From assembly GCF_016802725.1 (NCBI RefSeq), contig NC_052675.1:9561622-9625621 (forward strand): 64,000 nucleotides of DNA, read 5' to 3'. Shown here in pieces: positions 12,141-23,727 of this stretch (position 1 is its first letter; every line of letters starts with the position of its first letter). The DNA comes from Solenopsis invicta. Taxonomy: Eukaryota > Arthropoda > Insecta > Hymenoptera > Formicidae. The notes below the pieces were generated by a model that was not told the DNA's origin, made no database searches, and worked only from the letters and a program-made list of their open reading frames with translations. A program made the translations under genes and the position numbers.

Positions 12141-12800
12141 TTTCTCAAGAAACTAAAAATTCTGTCGGCCGAAAGTGTGCGCTTGCCTCTATCCACACAA
12201 TTTGACGTTATACTCCATAACGACTCGACGCACGTGTCACGTCATGACGTCCGTCGAAAAATCATCTATCGCTCACGCGAACGCAATTGCAATCTCTGTA
12301 ACTCTATCGCGACGAAAAACTTGCGACATTATTAACATAAGCAAACAAACAAATGCGACAATTTTACGGTCATAGCGGTCGTAACCAAGCATACGAAGCC
12401 TCAAATGTAAAAAGCGGCAGGACACTGCATTACCGACGGTACATATTTGATGCGTATTTATGTCACAAACGCAAGAGACAGCTTGAGCTAGATGGGCGAA
12501 CGAATTGAGCGAATTTTGGAGCGGAGTAACGGGACGGGGATGGAGGAGCGTAAATGCGCCACATTGTTGACACGAACGATGACCAATCACGCCGCCTCGC
12601 ACGGCCTCGTCCCGTGCGCATCAGCAGTCGATCGGTAAACAGTCGGAGCGATGCACGCTCGCGTGATTTGACGTATTTGACAAGTCTCGGTGCGCGAACC
12701 TTCTGGAGGATCTCAGCTGCATGCGGAGCGTCGATCGTGATCGAGATATCCTTTCTTTAGCGGATAGTATTCTTTATTTTTTTTTTAAATTCTTTCCACC
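12141..12800. promoter_or_regulatory. Shared HAP40/Tollip head-to-head promoter interval
   Basis: 660 bp between two divergent ATGs. It is CpG-containing and relatively GC-rich for the window, with a cluster of ACGT-core sites near 12230-12250 (CACGTGTCACGTCATGACG) that could bind bZIP or E-box factors. No coding region is supported. Promoter role is inferred from position only. Confidence 0.5.
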
Positions 12801-14416
12801 ATGGACACGGACAGGCCTTTGCACGAGGAGTGGAAGAAACGGGTACGTACGCGCACAGGCTGTGTGTCACTCGTCTCGACGACGGCGAGATAATCGGCGA
12901 AGCCCTACGAAATTATCTCGCGATGCCGCGCGCGTTGTCGAATACACGGCCACCTGAGCAAATCGAATTAGATGCATTCTTCACGGTAAATGCGCGGAAC
13001 ACATTTCGGTCCGTTGATACTCTTCAGCGGCTAATTTACATGTCTCTATAACTTTACTATGAGTCATTCACGGAAATCTCTTTTTTTTAATTTTGTTTAA
13101 ACGTATAGCAATGTTTCGATGCTATATTTATAACAATGGTCACATTATTAATTTCCTAATTCGACTTATTCAGGCTTTTGTGGGACCACTGCCGGATAGT
13201 TTCCTAAGAATAGAAGAGCGCAATGCGCAGTTGCAGCAGGAAGCGGCGGATCAGCAAGCTGCACTAGCCCTTCAACAGCAAATGCAGAGTATGCCGGCTC
13301 ACGATCCTCGAATGGGTAGACTTAGCATAACAATTTCTCAGGTAATCACCTTCTTGCATGCATTGTGTCCAAAATTGATTAATTCAAATATGCCAATTGA
13401 CGCAACAATCCTTATTCTTGTACTACAACAGGCTGTTTTTTTCAGGCCAAATTAGTGAAAAATTATGGAATGACAAGAATGGACCCTTATGCGAGGATAC
13501 GAGTGGGACATTCGGTATTTGAGACACATACAGACTCAAATGGTGGAAAAAATCCACATTGGAATAAAGTGATTCAATTGTGAGAACCATTATTTCATTT
13601 TAGATACACGCTTTATCTATGGTACACTTTATGCAGGGGCTCCTGTTTATTGTTGCAGCAACCTTCCACTTGGAGTTACCCAGATATACATAGAAATTTA
13701 TGATGAGTGTTCTTTTGTGATGGACGAGTTGATTGCATGGGGTCACATAGAAATTCCACCACAAGTCATTCAGAAGGGGGAGACGCATGAGGATTGGTAC
13801 ATGCTCAGTGGGAAGCAAGGAGATAATCAAGAGGGCATGATCAATTTGGTTTTCAGTTACACGGTAAAAATAATTACATTATTCTCTTATATTACATTAT
13901 TAATTTACAGTTTATAATATTTTAAGAGAATACAGATTATTAAGAACTTAATAGACATTCAAATTCAGAATGCAATTGTGTACAACGTTAATAGTTTTTT
14001 TCCATGTATTATTTTTAATTCATATATATAATTTTTTTTGTTATTTGGATGTGTTTGCAATAGACCAAGTATCATCCGTACATGGGTTCCTCTTCGATAA
14101 TGATGGTTCCTTCTGGAACAATGTTCGGCATGCCATACGCCCCTGTAAATGTTTATACAGCACCTCAGCCTACCGTTACCCCAATGGTTGCACCAAGTTC
14201 TTTGCCAAATGCTGAAGTCGAATTGAAACAGGTACTTGATGTATGCCTTGTCTGTATTTCCTTTTCATTAGTGTATATGTAATTTTCTAACGATGTACTT
14301 TGTAGATCGCAGAAATGTTTCCGAATGTTGACAAGGAAGTCATCAAATCGGTATACGATGCCAATCACGGCAAGAAAGACATTACAATTAATTCGTTGCT
14401 TCAAATGTGCGAATAA
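12801..14416 (+). CDS. Tollip: Toll-interacting protein
   Basis: Endosomal adaptor that binds phosphoinositides, ubiquitin and Tom1 and modulates Toll/IL-1 signalling. Six exons: 12801-12842, 13174-13341, 13446-13579, 13659-13863, 14064-14231 and 14306-14416, giving 275 residues, close to the vertebrate length. Order: short N-terminal Tom1-binding region with VGPLPDSFLRIE; C2 domain (KNYGMTRMDPYARIRVGH, NPHWNKVIQF, IEIYDECSFVMDELIAWGHI, WYMLSGKQGD, GMINLVFSY); a Pro/Met-rich linker; and a C-terminal CUE domain (IAEMFPNVDKEVIKSVYDAN and NSLLQMCE). The start lies in CCACCATGG, a strong context. The first exon is only 14 codons. Confidence 0.95.
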
Positions 14417-14919
14417 GCCCTAATTTTTTCTACGCAGCTAGAATGCCATACGTAACTTTATCGTATCCTTTATTGACGGATAGATTTCTTTTGAAATGTA
14501 AGACGATGTGCGGGAATCTAATAATTTGTAATACTTCCATAATGATATATATTAAGACCCAAGTATTATTTGAATATGAAACGATGAAAACATTTTTCTT
14601 CTGAAGAAACATTATATTTTAATTGAATATAACATTAAATTATTTTTAGTCAATTTTGTTATATGTATGTTATTGTTATTTCAGAGTTTATCTTTTTCCT
14701 CTTATTTCCATAGACGTATTTATTTTTCAATTGCGTTATGTATTACAAGATACAAGATTTATTTGTCCCTATATATAATTTAAATACATATTGCGCGCTC
14801 TACAAAATTGTAAAAAGATATACGCTTGATCGATAGTTGCACACAATTGTAATAAATATTAAATATATATAATTTGTACAATTTTATTCATATCAAAGGG
14901 ATAAAATAAGTCGAAAGTG
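14417..14919. other. Convergent gap, Tollip 3' end and Ly6-like 3' end
   Basis: About 500 bp of AT-rich DNA between two convergent stop codons. It contains AATAAA-type polyadenylation candidates (for example around 14850 on the plus strand) and nothing that looks coding. Expected to be the two 3' UTRs. Confidence 0.5.
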
Positions 14920-16347
14920 TCAGAGAATATCAAAGATTTTATACGTAAATAGCGTAATGGCTGCAACTACAGAAATGATTAGTATTGAAGATGTATTTCT
15001 TATTGTTGAGTTGCAGGGTATAGTGTTGTCTTTAGATTTACAGGCGCACACTTCAATTTTGTATCCATCAGTCTAGAAGATTAAAAAAATATCGTTATCT
15101 CTATGCTTCATTGTTAAATGCTAATTTTGAGTTATAATCGTAAAGAAAAATTATAAAGTTGTAAATCATTTATATGATACATACGTATTGAGCGTAACAG
15201 CCTGATGTGACCGGCATGATCCGGTCTTCCGTGACTTTCCCAGAGAAATAACTGATGTTTACAACTGCAAATATAATATTTATGTTTACATATATTTCTG
15301 TATAAATGCTCTGATATAAAAATCCAAATCAATTCTATTATGTTACTATAGAGTATATTTACCTGCGCCATTATATATGTATGTGAATTTTACGCAAACA
15401 AATTCCATCTTTTTAACATACTTAAAATTTTCGGTTTTATTCGTCCATATCTCATTTGTATTTGGCTTTGTTTCGCCTAAAAATATCGTGAAGAAATATG
15501 ATACAGTTGAATTTATAGCCAAGAATGTGTACACGCAAAGTGCACACGAACGTTACACACTTACTTATGTGCAATGGATCTATACAAGGAGTAAATGAAT
15601 TATTTTTAATAAGATCCTCGCATGTTAAGTTCTTGTCGGTTGTCTTGTCTGCACCTGGCCATGTGAAATGAAAGCACAGTGGCCCTTCAATATCTATCGC
15701 TATACACAAAAGTAATAAACTTTAATTAAGAAAAAATAGACTACAAACAATAAACTGAAAAGCGTTAAACGAAACCAATCGAATATGAATTAAATCATTA
15801 TATCAAGTAGTTTTGCACAATTTCTTTATATGCATTAAACTCATGATTTTTTCACACATACACACACACACACATATATCTCTCTAGCGTTCTCTAGCTC
15901 GAAGAATCATCTTTTTTATTCACGATGTGATACAGATTAAGTCAAATCTATCCCTCGTATTTTTATATATAATTTATATGTCTAATGTATATGTAATTAT
16001 ATACAACACTTATACAATGCGAATTGTCTTGATGCTATACATGTGCATGTATGTACGCGGATAGGTATTTCCTACGATCTTATATCGGCTGAATATGGAA
16101 CGAAAAACTAGCGGTGGTTTAAACATTTTTCGATCAACTCCGATGCAAGTTTTAAACGAAAATATATTGCTAATATCGACGGCCTGAAAAGCTACGTGGT
16201 GTTATATTTGGTACTTATATTCTTAGCGTACAATATTTGTAAGACATTATCGAAGCGTATAATGTTGTGTAAAGAGAAATAAATATACTTACCTAAAAAC
16301 ACGTGCGTACAAATCGTTAAAAGTATAACCAAATAAAACTCTTTCAT
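14920..16347 (-). CDS. Ly6/uPAR (quiver-like) secreted, probably GPI-anchored protein
   Basis: Five exons: 16347-16293, 15699-15565, 15476-15363, 15264-15185 and 15072-14920, giving 178 residues. An N-terminal signal peptide (MKEFYLVILLTICTHVFLA) is followed by a small domain with eight cysteines and a Ly6-style end, VCACKSKDNTIPCNS. A C-terminal hydrophobic stretch (SSILIISVVAAITLF) ends almost at the stop, the pattern of a GPI-attachment signal. At least six N-glycosylation sequons are visible. It lacks the usual second cysteine just after the first (GPLCFHF), so it is atypical. I do not recognise a named orthologue; the Ly6/quiver assignment rests on architecture and cysteine pattern. All introns are GT-AG and in frame. 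Confidence 0.7.
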
Positions 16348-17221
16348 GTTTAAGAGCAAATTCTCGTGCAACGATATCAGAGATATTATTCACGTTGCTG
16401 TGATACAGATATAGGTAGTGGAGGCTTATCTGATAAAATTAATTGTGATCGATGATAGTGTCCTAAATATAACAATTGTTATCAGCATGGTAAAAAGAAA
16501 GTAAAAGATATGACAAATGTTATCAGCATAGTATAAAAAATAATCGCGTTTATTTAAAAACAATTGTTTTGTTTAAGCTTTGCTTTTTATGAATTTTGTA
16601 CATGCGCTTGTATTTGTATACTCCTTCTGTTTTGATTATTAGTATATTTTTTATTTCGTTTTAGACAGATTTAGATGGAATTGGTCCTTTGTGACCACGT
16701 TCTATTTATATACTACATTCTGAGACGTGAAACTAAGAAGAGTTAACGCTTTTAAAAGTATTCAAAGAGAGCAATGGAGAATTGATACAATAATATAAAA
16801 AATTTATTATAACAACAGCTAATCGAGCTTTACAATTTTTGGCAGATATAGCATTTCATGCATTTCCTCTCTCTCTATACAGTATCAATTATATGAATAT
16901 CCACGATATAAAAAACACATTTATTTATTAGGACAAGTCACAGATATCTAAAATATAACTAAATCACTAGCTTGCCATTTTGGGAACTAAGAAAATAATG
17001 GCGACGCTTTAGGTGATTACACCTACGCACTAATACATACTGTCGTCATCACCTTCTTGGTGCCCAAAATGGTAAGTTAACGATCTAGTTGTAGTACAGA
17101 TATCTGTGGAGCAAATAGATAAATATTCTTCTTCGTAAATAAAGTAGATTTTAAGTAGACTGAAGTGTTATAAGTAATTTGTTCGTTAGTGATTTCTTTT
17201 TTCTTATGAGATTGCACCTCG
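16348..17221. other. Ly6-like / calumenin intergenic region with a palindromic element
   Basis: AT-rich interval upstream of the Ly6-like gene and downstream of calumenin. It contains the inverted-repeat element at 16939-17108. Nothing else gene-like was found. Confidence 0.5.
16939..17108. mobile_element. 170-bp inverted-repeat element (MITE-like)
   Basis: Outer arms CACAGATATCT / AGATATCTGTG and inner arms TTGCCATTTTGGG / CCCAAAATGGTAA bracket a diverged centre. There is no ORF. Probably an old non-autonomous element; flanking target duplications are not clear. Confidence 0.6.
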
Positions 17222-19121
17222 TTAAAACTCATCGTGCCTCGATAACGCCTCGCCGAAGTCCGTCGCCTGAGATCCGACGAAGATGTCGTATTTTTCTAAG
17301 ATCTCATTTTTCGTCAGCTTGTGATCGGCGTCTGTGTCCGCTTCATAAATCAAGTGCCTCGACTCCGCCTCGGCGTGATCGAATTCCGCGGGAATGATCC
17401 ACGTTTTCACCTATTTCAAATCGAAATCGGAACGAATTAATTTTATCGCAGTGTAGCTCTTCATTAGCATACATTTTTATTCAACGACTGAGTGATATGT
17501 ATAAGGAATGACCAATTATCCTGAGGTAATATTTTTCACGACACATTCTTTACAATTTTTCGAGGAAGGGAGAAATCTTATAAATGCTTGTGAGCATCAG
17601 TATTATTAAACTGATTATTTGGTTCGATTTAAAAGCGGCGCTACAAAATCAAAAGTAATGGCGCACAGTTCAAAAAACTAGAAAATGTATGAAATTACAT
17701 ATGAAATATTATTTGAGCATTTATAAGATCCGCTATGACCATTATTGGTATTTTCTCAATTTTAATTGTGTTATACACTTCATGATCTTTTTTTATATAT
17801 ATTTTAATGAGACAAATTACCTCATCGGTGTTTAAAAATCCATCCCCATCTTTGTCTCTGTATGAGGAAAACTGTTCTTTTTCATTCTTTACCCATTCTG
17901 GTTCCTCTTCATCTTCCTGACCTGGATATATATCACCTGTAAACAAATTATATATCACATTTTAAAGTATTATAAAACAATTTTTAAATTTCACAAATTG
18001 TTTTATCATTATGTTTGAATACCTATATCAACAATTTGAGCATAATTCTCTTATTGATTTAAAAGTCATTTAATTTTTTGTTTACTCCTGATTCTTCTGT
18101 AAAATCACATTTCAGCTTATCGACCGATTGTAATTTTCTTTTTTTTTTATCTATTTAATCTACAGGTCACAAGTGTCGAAGATTGCTTGAACTGCCTTTC
18201 AGAATGGCAATTCACGCTTACCGATGTACTCCGCGAGAGATATCTTCCCGTCTTTATCCTTGTCGATGTCTTCCATAGTTTCCAGCACTATCACGTCCTT
18301 CATGTGCTCCGCGTCCTCCGCGTGGAGGAAGGCGGTGAATTCCTCCTTGGTCAGAGCATCGTCGCCGTCCAAATCCGCAGCAGTCCACCTTCGGCGATCC
18401 CTCTTGTACATTTGAAGATACGAGATCGTGTCGTCCGCCCTGTCGCTCTCCCGTTTTTCCGCCTCGTGCTCCTCCATGTCGCCGTAAACCATGTCCTTGT
18501 ATTCCGTCCAGGGCAACGTTTCCTTCGCCGTCGGATTGTGCGCTCTCCACTGACGCTCTACGTCGTCCCTGATGTAACGTTGCTGCGTGTACATTATCCA
18601 ATCCTTAAGCTCCTCCTGTGTCACGTAACCGTCGCTGTCCTTGTCGATTTTGTCAACGATTAGGCCCAGCCGCCTGGTGCTCTCCTCGGGGGTGAGCTGA
18701 TCGAAGCTCTTGGCTTCCTCTCCAAGGAAAGCTTCATGATCGTAGGCCGGATTATGTTGGGAGTGAATGTAGTGATCCTTACTGCCTGCATCCTAAAATA
18801 CATATGCACCTTGCAAGTTTTTAAATGTTTTTTTTTTAATTTTCGCAACTTAACTATAAAACAATGCAAGTTTCATCTTGCAATATAAACCCACTTTTCT
18901 GTCATTGAAAAAAGATTTTGAAAAATGACAAGACTAAACTTTAAAGAGTTAAAGTATGAAAGCATTTTTTCTTTCGGTCATTCACAGAATATGAGAACGA
19001 TAATCAAAGAGGAGCTCTCGGTTTCTCTAACCTTGTTCAAAACGTGATGCTCGTCGTCCGGGATTGCCGCCGCCAGGACAGAGACGCCGATCAAGATTTG
19101 GAGTAACATGAGCGCTCGCAT
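17222..19121 (-). CDS. Calumenin/reticulocalbin, ER Ca2+-binding EF-hand protein
   Basis: Secretory-pathway calcium-binding protein of the CREC family. Four exons: 19121-19032, 18792-18222, 17936-17821 and 17410-17222, giving 321 residues, typical of the family. Exon 1 codes a signal peptide (MRALMLLQILIGVSVLAAA). Five EF-hand loops are visible: DKDSDGYVTQEE, DLDGDDALTKEE, DKDKDGKISLAE, DKDGDGFLNTDE and DTDADHKLTKNE, the last one degenerate. The protein ends in HDEF, the family's ER-retention tail. The large exon 2 is GC-rich compared with the introns. Assignment between calumenin and other CREC members (Drosophila SCF-like) is less certain than the family. Confidence 0.93.
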
Positions 19122-20828
19122 TCCGGAGACCGTGCACCAGGAGCGAAAGAAAAGAAAAAGGAGATCGAGAGAACGATGTGGAGCAAGATCGTCGATCGCA
19201 CGAGGCACTCGGCGATGATGAATTTTACGAGGCGTCTCTCTCGCGTCGGAATAGAGGAACGACGAACCCGCGCCTCTCCTTACGCAGTCCTCGCGGCTGT
19301 CGCGACTTCCACATCAGCAAGAGTCAGCGAGCGCGGCTGGTGGAGGCCCGTGCCCGTACGCGGCGCACCCCCACTTCCCGCGCTCGATTTGTGTGGAAGA
19401 ACGACGCTACCCGATGACGAGACGCGCCCCCGCCGATCGCGGAACGGCGGACGAGAAACGCGCGACGGACGTTCGGCGGCCGGTGCTCCAGTGAAACGAA
19501 TCCGCAGCCTCCACGTGGACCACGGCGCGCAGATAACGAGATAACGCAGATTCTATTACGGGATAGCGTCTGCGAGCGCCTTTTAAATCGAGATGCGCTC
19601 CCCCCCTCTTCTTATTTTAGATCTCTCTTGGACCCGAGATGTAGCAGCGCGTTCTTTAAAGTGACTTGTAAGAACGTCTCACGGTTGGATTTATACTACG
19701 GATACTAATGCTCTGAGATCAAAATCCAGATTGATTTTACCGACGATTAATTCAATTGCTAGAATTTATAACGTAGAGCGTTCTCGTTTCAATTCGTCGA
19801 TTGATTACGCGTAGCGAATGCAGCTTTTAAGAATCAATCAATGAATTTAACAAACTCACTTGTGCAAAACACAATTCATAATTATATAACTCGTTTTTAA
19901 GCCGTTCCTTTCTTAGAGTATCAAATGACAATTGATAATTCTGTATGTATTAATAAAATACTGCGAACGTGTTACTGTGATAAATTAATTGTTGATTATA
20001 TTAAAACAGATATTATATTGAAATTTGAGACTGTAAAATATCTGAGAAGTGATAAGCAGAGCCAGTAATCAAGAAGTCGCGAGATTTTGGGAACTGAATT
20101 CCAACTGTGTAAATGCAGATTTTTTTTCAAACAGGATTATTTATTCAAAACAATGTGTATCAGTTCTGTGTTGTGCTACGATCAATGTCTATATTCTCTC
20201 CTCTCCTTTTCTTTATTCTATTGTTGATTTCCTATAAAGTACCACAGTTTAAATGTTTGTATTGTATACTCATTGAGACCAAATAATGTTTTTATCATGC
20301 TTTTTACACTGTCATGTGGTAAATACAAGTAACAGAACGCAATACTTTCTAGGAATTAAGACACGGTCATTTAACTATAAAGCCTGTTCTATACTAGCAT
20401 AACATAAGGTCATAAGGCTATAAAGTTGTATGTCCATTTCTATCAATTAGCTTTTAATTTTAAAATGCATTACAGCCTTATGTTATTGTAGAATAAATTT
20501 AAATCCTGATCTGTAGTAGGTGTAGCCTTAAGCCATAAAAAAATTGCTAATCACAATTAAATACAAAAATAATTGACTATGATTAGTTAATTTTTTACAG
20601 CTTAAAGCTTATTGTATCTATTGTAGACCAAGCGTAATGAGAATTTGATGCAGGAATTAAAATCAATTTAACTTTAACTTCCAATAGCCCATTTGATTTC
20701 CTAGCATTGTTGATTTCTATGTAATTCTGAAAGCTTTTTTTACCTTAGACTTATCTCGGTAGATCAATCGCAAATATTACATTTGAAAAATATACAAACA
20801 ATCCTAACACTCCATGTTATTTGTACGT
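19122..20828. other. Calumenin promoter side and CMC1 3' gap
   Basis: About 19122-19560 is GC- and CpG-rich and is probably the calumenin promoter and 5' UTR. The rest is AT-rich. A weak inverted repeat (TAACATAAGG / CCTTATGTTA, 20400-20485) suggests a small decayed element. Open frames in the GC-rich part have no recognisable similarity. Confidence 0.5.
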
Positions 20829-21534
20829 TCACATTGTTCCTTCCATTTTAAGGTTTTTTTGCTTTTTAGGAATTCCAGTCCTTCTAAATTCACTTCTTTC
20901 ATCCAGATATTGTTCCGTGCATTCTTTGATAAAATCTTCATTGTAGTACCATTTCTCCATGCACGCCTTCATCTTATCATTCTCTCTTCTACATCGTATA
21001 ACATGCAGCAGACCGGTTCTAAGAACGCAGGCATGAAATTCTACAAAAGAAAGAATCAAGTTTATCATTTCCACGTTTCGATTCTCACTGGCGCGAATCA
21101 AATAGATTACCTTTAACTTCGTCGACGCATTTTTCAGATTTGGTTCTCTCTCGCATCAACTTGGGTACCATCACGTCCTTCTCCACCTTCCTCAAGCTTC
21201 TGTCATTGGGGTCACCTGAAATAAACGCATGAAATATCGTGCCTCTTCGAAAGGGGAGGATTGTAAAATCTCGAAATTGCGGAGTGAGCAATATTTATTT
21301 TTTAGTGTCAGCGAATTTCGACGGAACGTAAACTGCGTTGTTGTCGTCGGTCGCGCTGTCGGAATTAAAAAATTTAACCTGTTATCGACAGTCCTTGATA
21401 CCGGCGTCGAAATCATTTTGCCATTCAGCAACGTCATAATGTTCGCGAAAACGTGCGTCAAAATAAAAAAGTTTACCCAGTCCCTTCGGGCCTCCGCTAA
21501 TCTTGGACGAAAGCACCGAAAAATTGTCCTTCAT
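20829..21534 (-). CDS. Cmc1: CMC1, twin CX9C mitochondrial COX assembly protein
   Basis: Intermembrane-space protein needed for cytochrome c oxidase assembly and copper handling. Three exons: 21534-21477, 21215-21111 and 21040-20829, giving 124 residues. Twin CX9C motifs are complete: KCVDEVKEFHAC (joined across exons 2-3) and CRRENDKMKAC. Flanking signatures are LRKVEKDVMVPKLMRER and YLDERSEFRRTGIPKKQK, matching the family. An in-frame ATG also exists at 21570 (MCLPYG); I chose 21534 because it is closer to the family start, but the extra 12 residues are possible. Head-to-head with Rpn11. Confidence 0.92.
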
Positions 21535-22468
21535 GCTTTCGGAGCAGTTGCAGCCGTAAGGTAAACACAAGGGATTCTTCCTACCTCTCGTCTGCCTCCA
21601 TTACACGTGCGTTGTACCACGTGATTGTCGCGTCAGGCTCGTGTTTAGACAGGGCACTTTCATAAATGTAATGCTTTTCAAAATTAGCTTTTGTTTAATT
21701 AAATTTAATTTTAACGTCACTTTAACTGAATTAATTTTATGTTCATGCAATTTTTAGTGTAACTAAATTAATTTTATTAAATCATTAAGTGGAACTCAAT
21801 TTAGTTTAAAAAAGTATATTAATAAATTACCTAATGCTTAGAAACGTAAAAAATATAAGTTTCTTTAATATTTCTACCTGTATACATCAATACATTCGAG
21901 CTCGTTAAAATCAGAAAAGGAACAGCTGCGTGTGTATATTTCAATGCCTAAGAATTTCAAGAAATGTACGAGTTGTGTACTTTTCAGTGAATGGACTTCT
22001 TGCACTGTTTATCTTTTTCGGTTTTTTTTTAATATTAAAGAAAAAAGAAGCAAAAAGACGAACTGCGCGAGAGGTTCAACTGAAAAGAACAGACCTACTT
22101 TGGTTTGACACGGCCGCCGTTCTGCTCAGTCCCTCTGTCTATCAACACTGGGACCAACCAGCAGGCTGCGCTCGTGATTGTGCACATTTGAGACTTGTCA
22201 GGCGGTGACTGTTTATTAGTTCTGTCACGACGACAAGGAAATTACTGAGAACAAGTAGCTGTAAGAATAGTTTATAATCTGATAAGAGTTACGCGTTACT
22301 TTTGCCTCGCGAATCGCCAAGGAGCAACTCGAAATTCACGTAGCGTTCTTTTCTTAACCTCTAAACGTACACGCGAAGATATCCCACGTCTTTGACGGCT
22401 TCGTACCGCAATTGTACAGTAGCTTTTGAATATTTACAGAGTATAGAACTCGAGTGTAACACGTCAGG
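21535..22468. other. CMC1/Rpn11 head-to-head intergenic region
   Basis: 934 bp between divergent starts. GC-richer next to CMC1 (21535-21650) and near 22090-22200 and 22320-22460; AT-rich between. It should contain both promoters and 5' UTRs. No protein-coding exon is supported. Confidence 0.5.
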
Positions 22469-23727
22469 ATGGACAGGCTACTGCGATTGGGCGGTGGGAT
22501 GCCAGGCTTAAATCAAGGACCACCACCCTCCGATGCACCTGTTGTGGACACAGCTGAACAGGTATTTGTCTCATCCTCGCACCCATTCTTCACTTTGTTC
22601 ATGACGTCTTATTTATTTTTCATTTTTACAGGTGTATATATCGTCCTTGGCTCTCTTAAAAATGCTCAAGCATGGTCGGGCTGGAGTACCGATGGAGGTG
22701 ATGGGTTTGATGCTGGGTGAATTCGTTGACGATTACACCGTTCGCGTTATCGACGTCTTCGCTATGCCACAAACAGGAACGGTAAGTCTTAATATACAAA
22801 CGAGAAGATTGATGAAGTATATATGTATAATGTTTATCTTTTGACTTTCCCTTAGGGTGTCAGTGTGGAAGCAGTAGATCCAGTATTCCAGGCAAAGATG
22901 TTGGATATGCTGAAGCAGACCGGTCGACCGGAAATGGTAGTTGGTTGGTACCATTCTCATCCAGGATTTGGCTGCTGGCTGTCTGGAGTAGATATCAACA
23001 CTCAACAGTCCTTTGAGGCCCTCAGTGAAAGAGCAGTAGCTGTTGTCATCGATCCTATACAATCGGTGAAAGGAAAAGTTGTTATTGATGCATTTAGACT
23101 AATCAATCCAAATATGATGGTGAGTATAGTGTGTGAAATACTCGTATGTTCTTCAATCTGTAACTTTGTTGTATTGATTGCAGGTTTTGGGACAAGAACC
23201 GAGACAAACGACGTCGAATTTAGGCCACCTACAAAAACCATCTGTTCAAGCGTTGATACACGGATTGAATCGACATTATTATAGTATTAGTATTAATTAT
23301 CGCAAGAATGAACTGGAGCAAAAAATGCTGCTGAACCTGCATAAGAAAACCTGGATGGATGGTCTTACCCTTGCCGAATATTCCGAGCACAGTCGACTCA
23401 ACGAGAACATCGTTTCCGAGATGCTTGAACTCGCGAAAAACTATAACAAGGTGAAACATTACGTGACAGACGCAATATATGCAAAATTTTACATATATTA
23501 TTTGTATGGTATATATATACATTGGATATTTTATTCTTATCATAATGAGAGTTTTGTTCTTATAGGCTTTGGAAGAGGAGGAAAAGATGACACCTGAACA
23601 ATTAGCGATAAAGAATGTGGGCAAGCAGGATCCGAAACGGCATTTGGAAGAGAAGGTCGACACATTAATGGCTACAAATATTGTTCAGTGTTTGGGAGCT
23701 ATGCTCGATACAGTTGTATTCAAATAA
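22469..23727 (+). CDS. Rpn11: 26S proteasome lid deubiquitinase Rpn11/PSMD14
   Basis: Zinc metalloisopeptidase that removes ubiquitin chains from substrates as they enter the 26S proteasome. Five exons: 22469-22561, 22632-22781, 22856-23119, 23184-23450 and 23566-23727, giving 311 residues; the human protein is 310. The JAMM motif is complete: H114-S-H116 followed by PGFGCWLSGVD127, with the upstream Glu in MGLMLGEFV. The N-terminus (MDRLLRLGGGMPGLNQGPP) and C-terminus (IVQCLGAMLDTVVFK) are diagnostic. All introns are short and GT-AG. Nothing unusual was seen. Confidence 0.98.
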
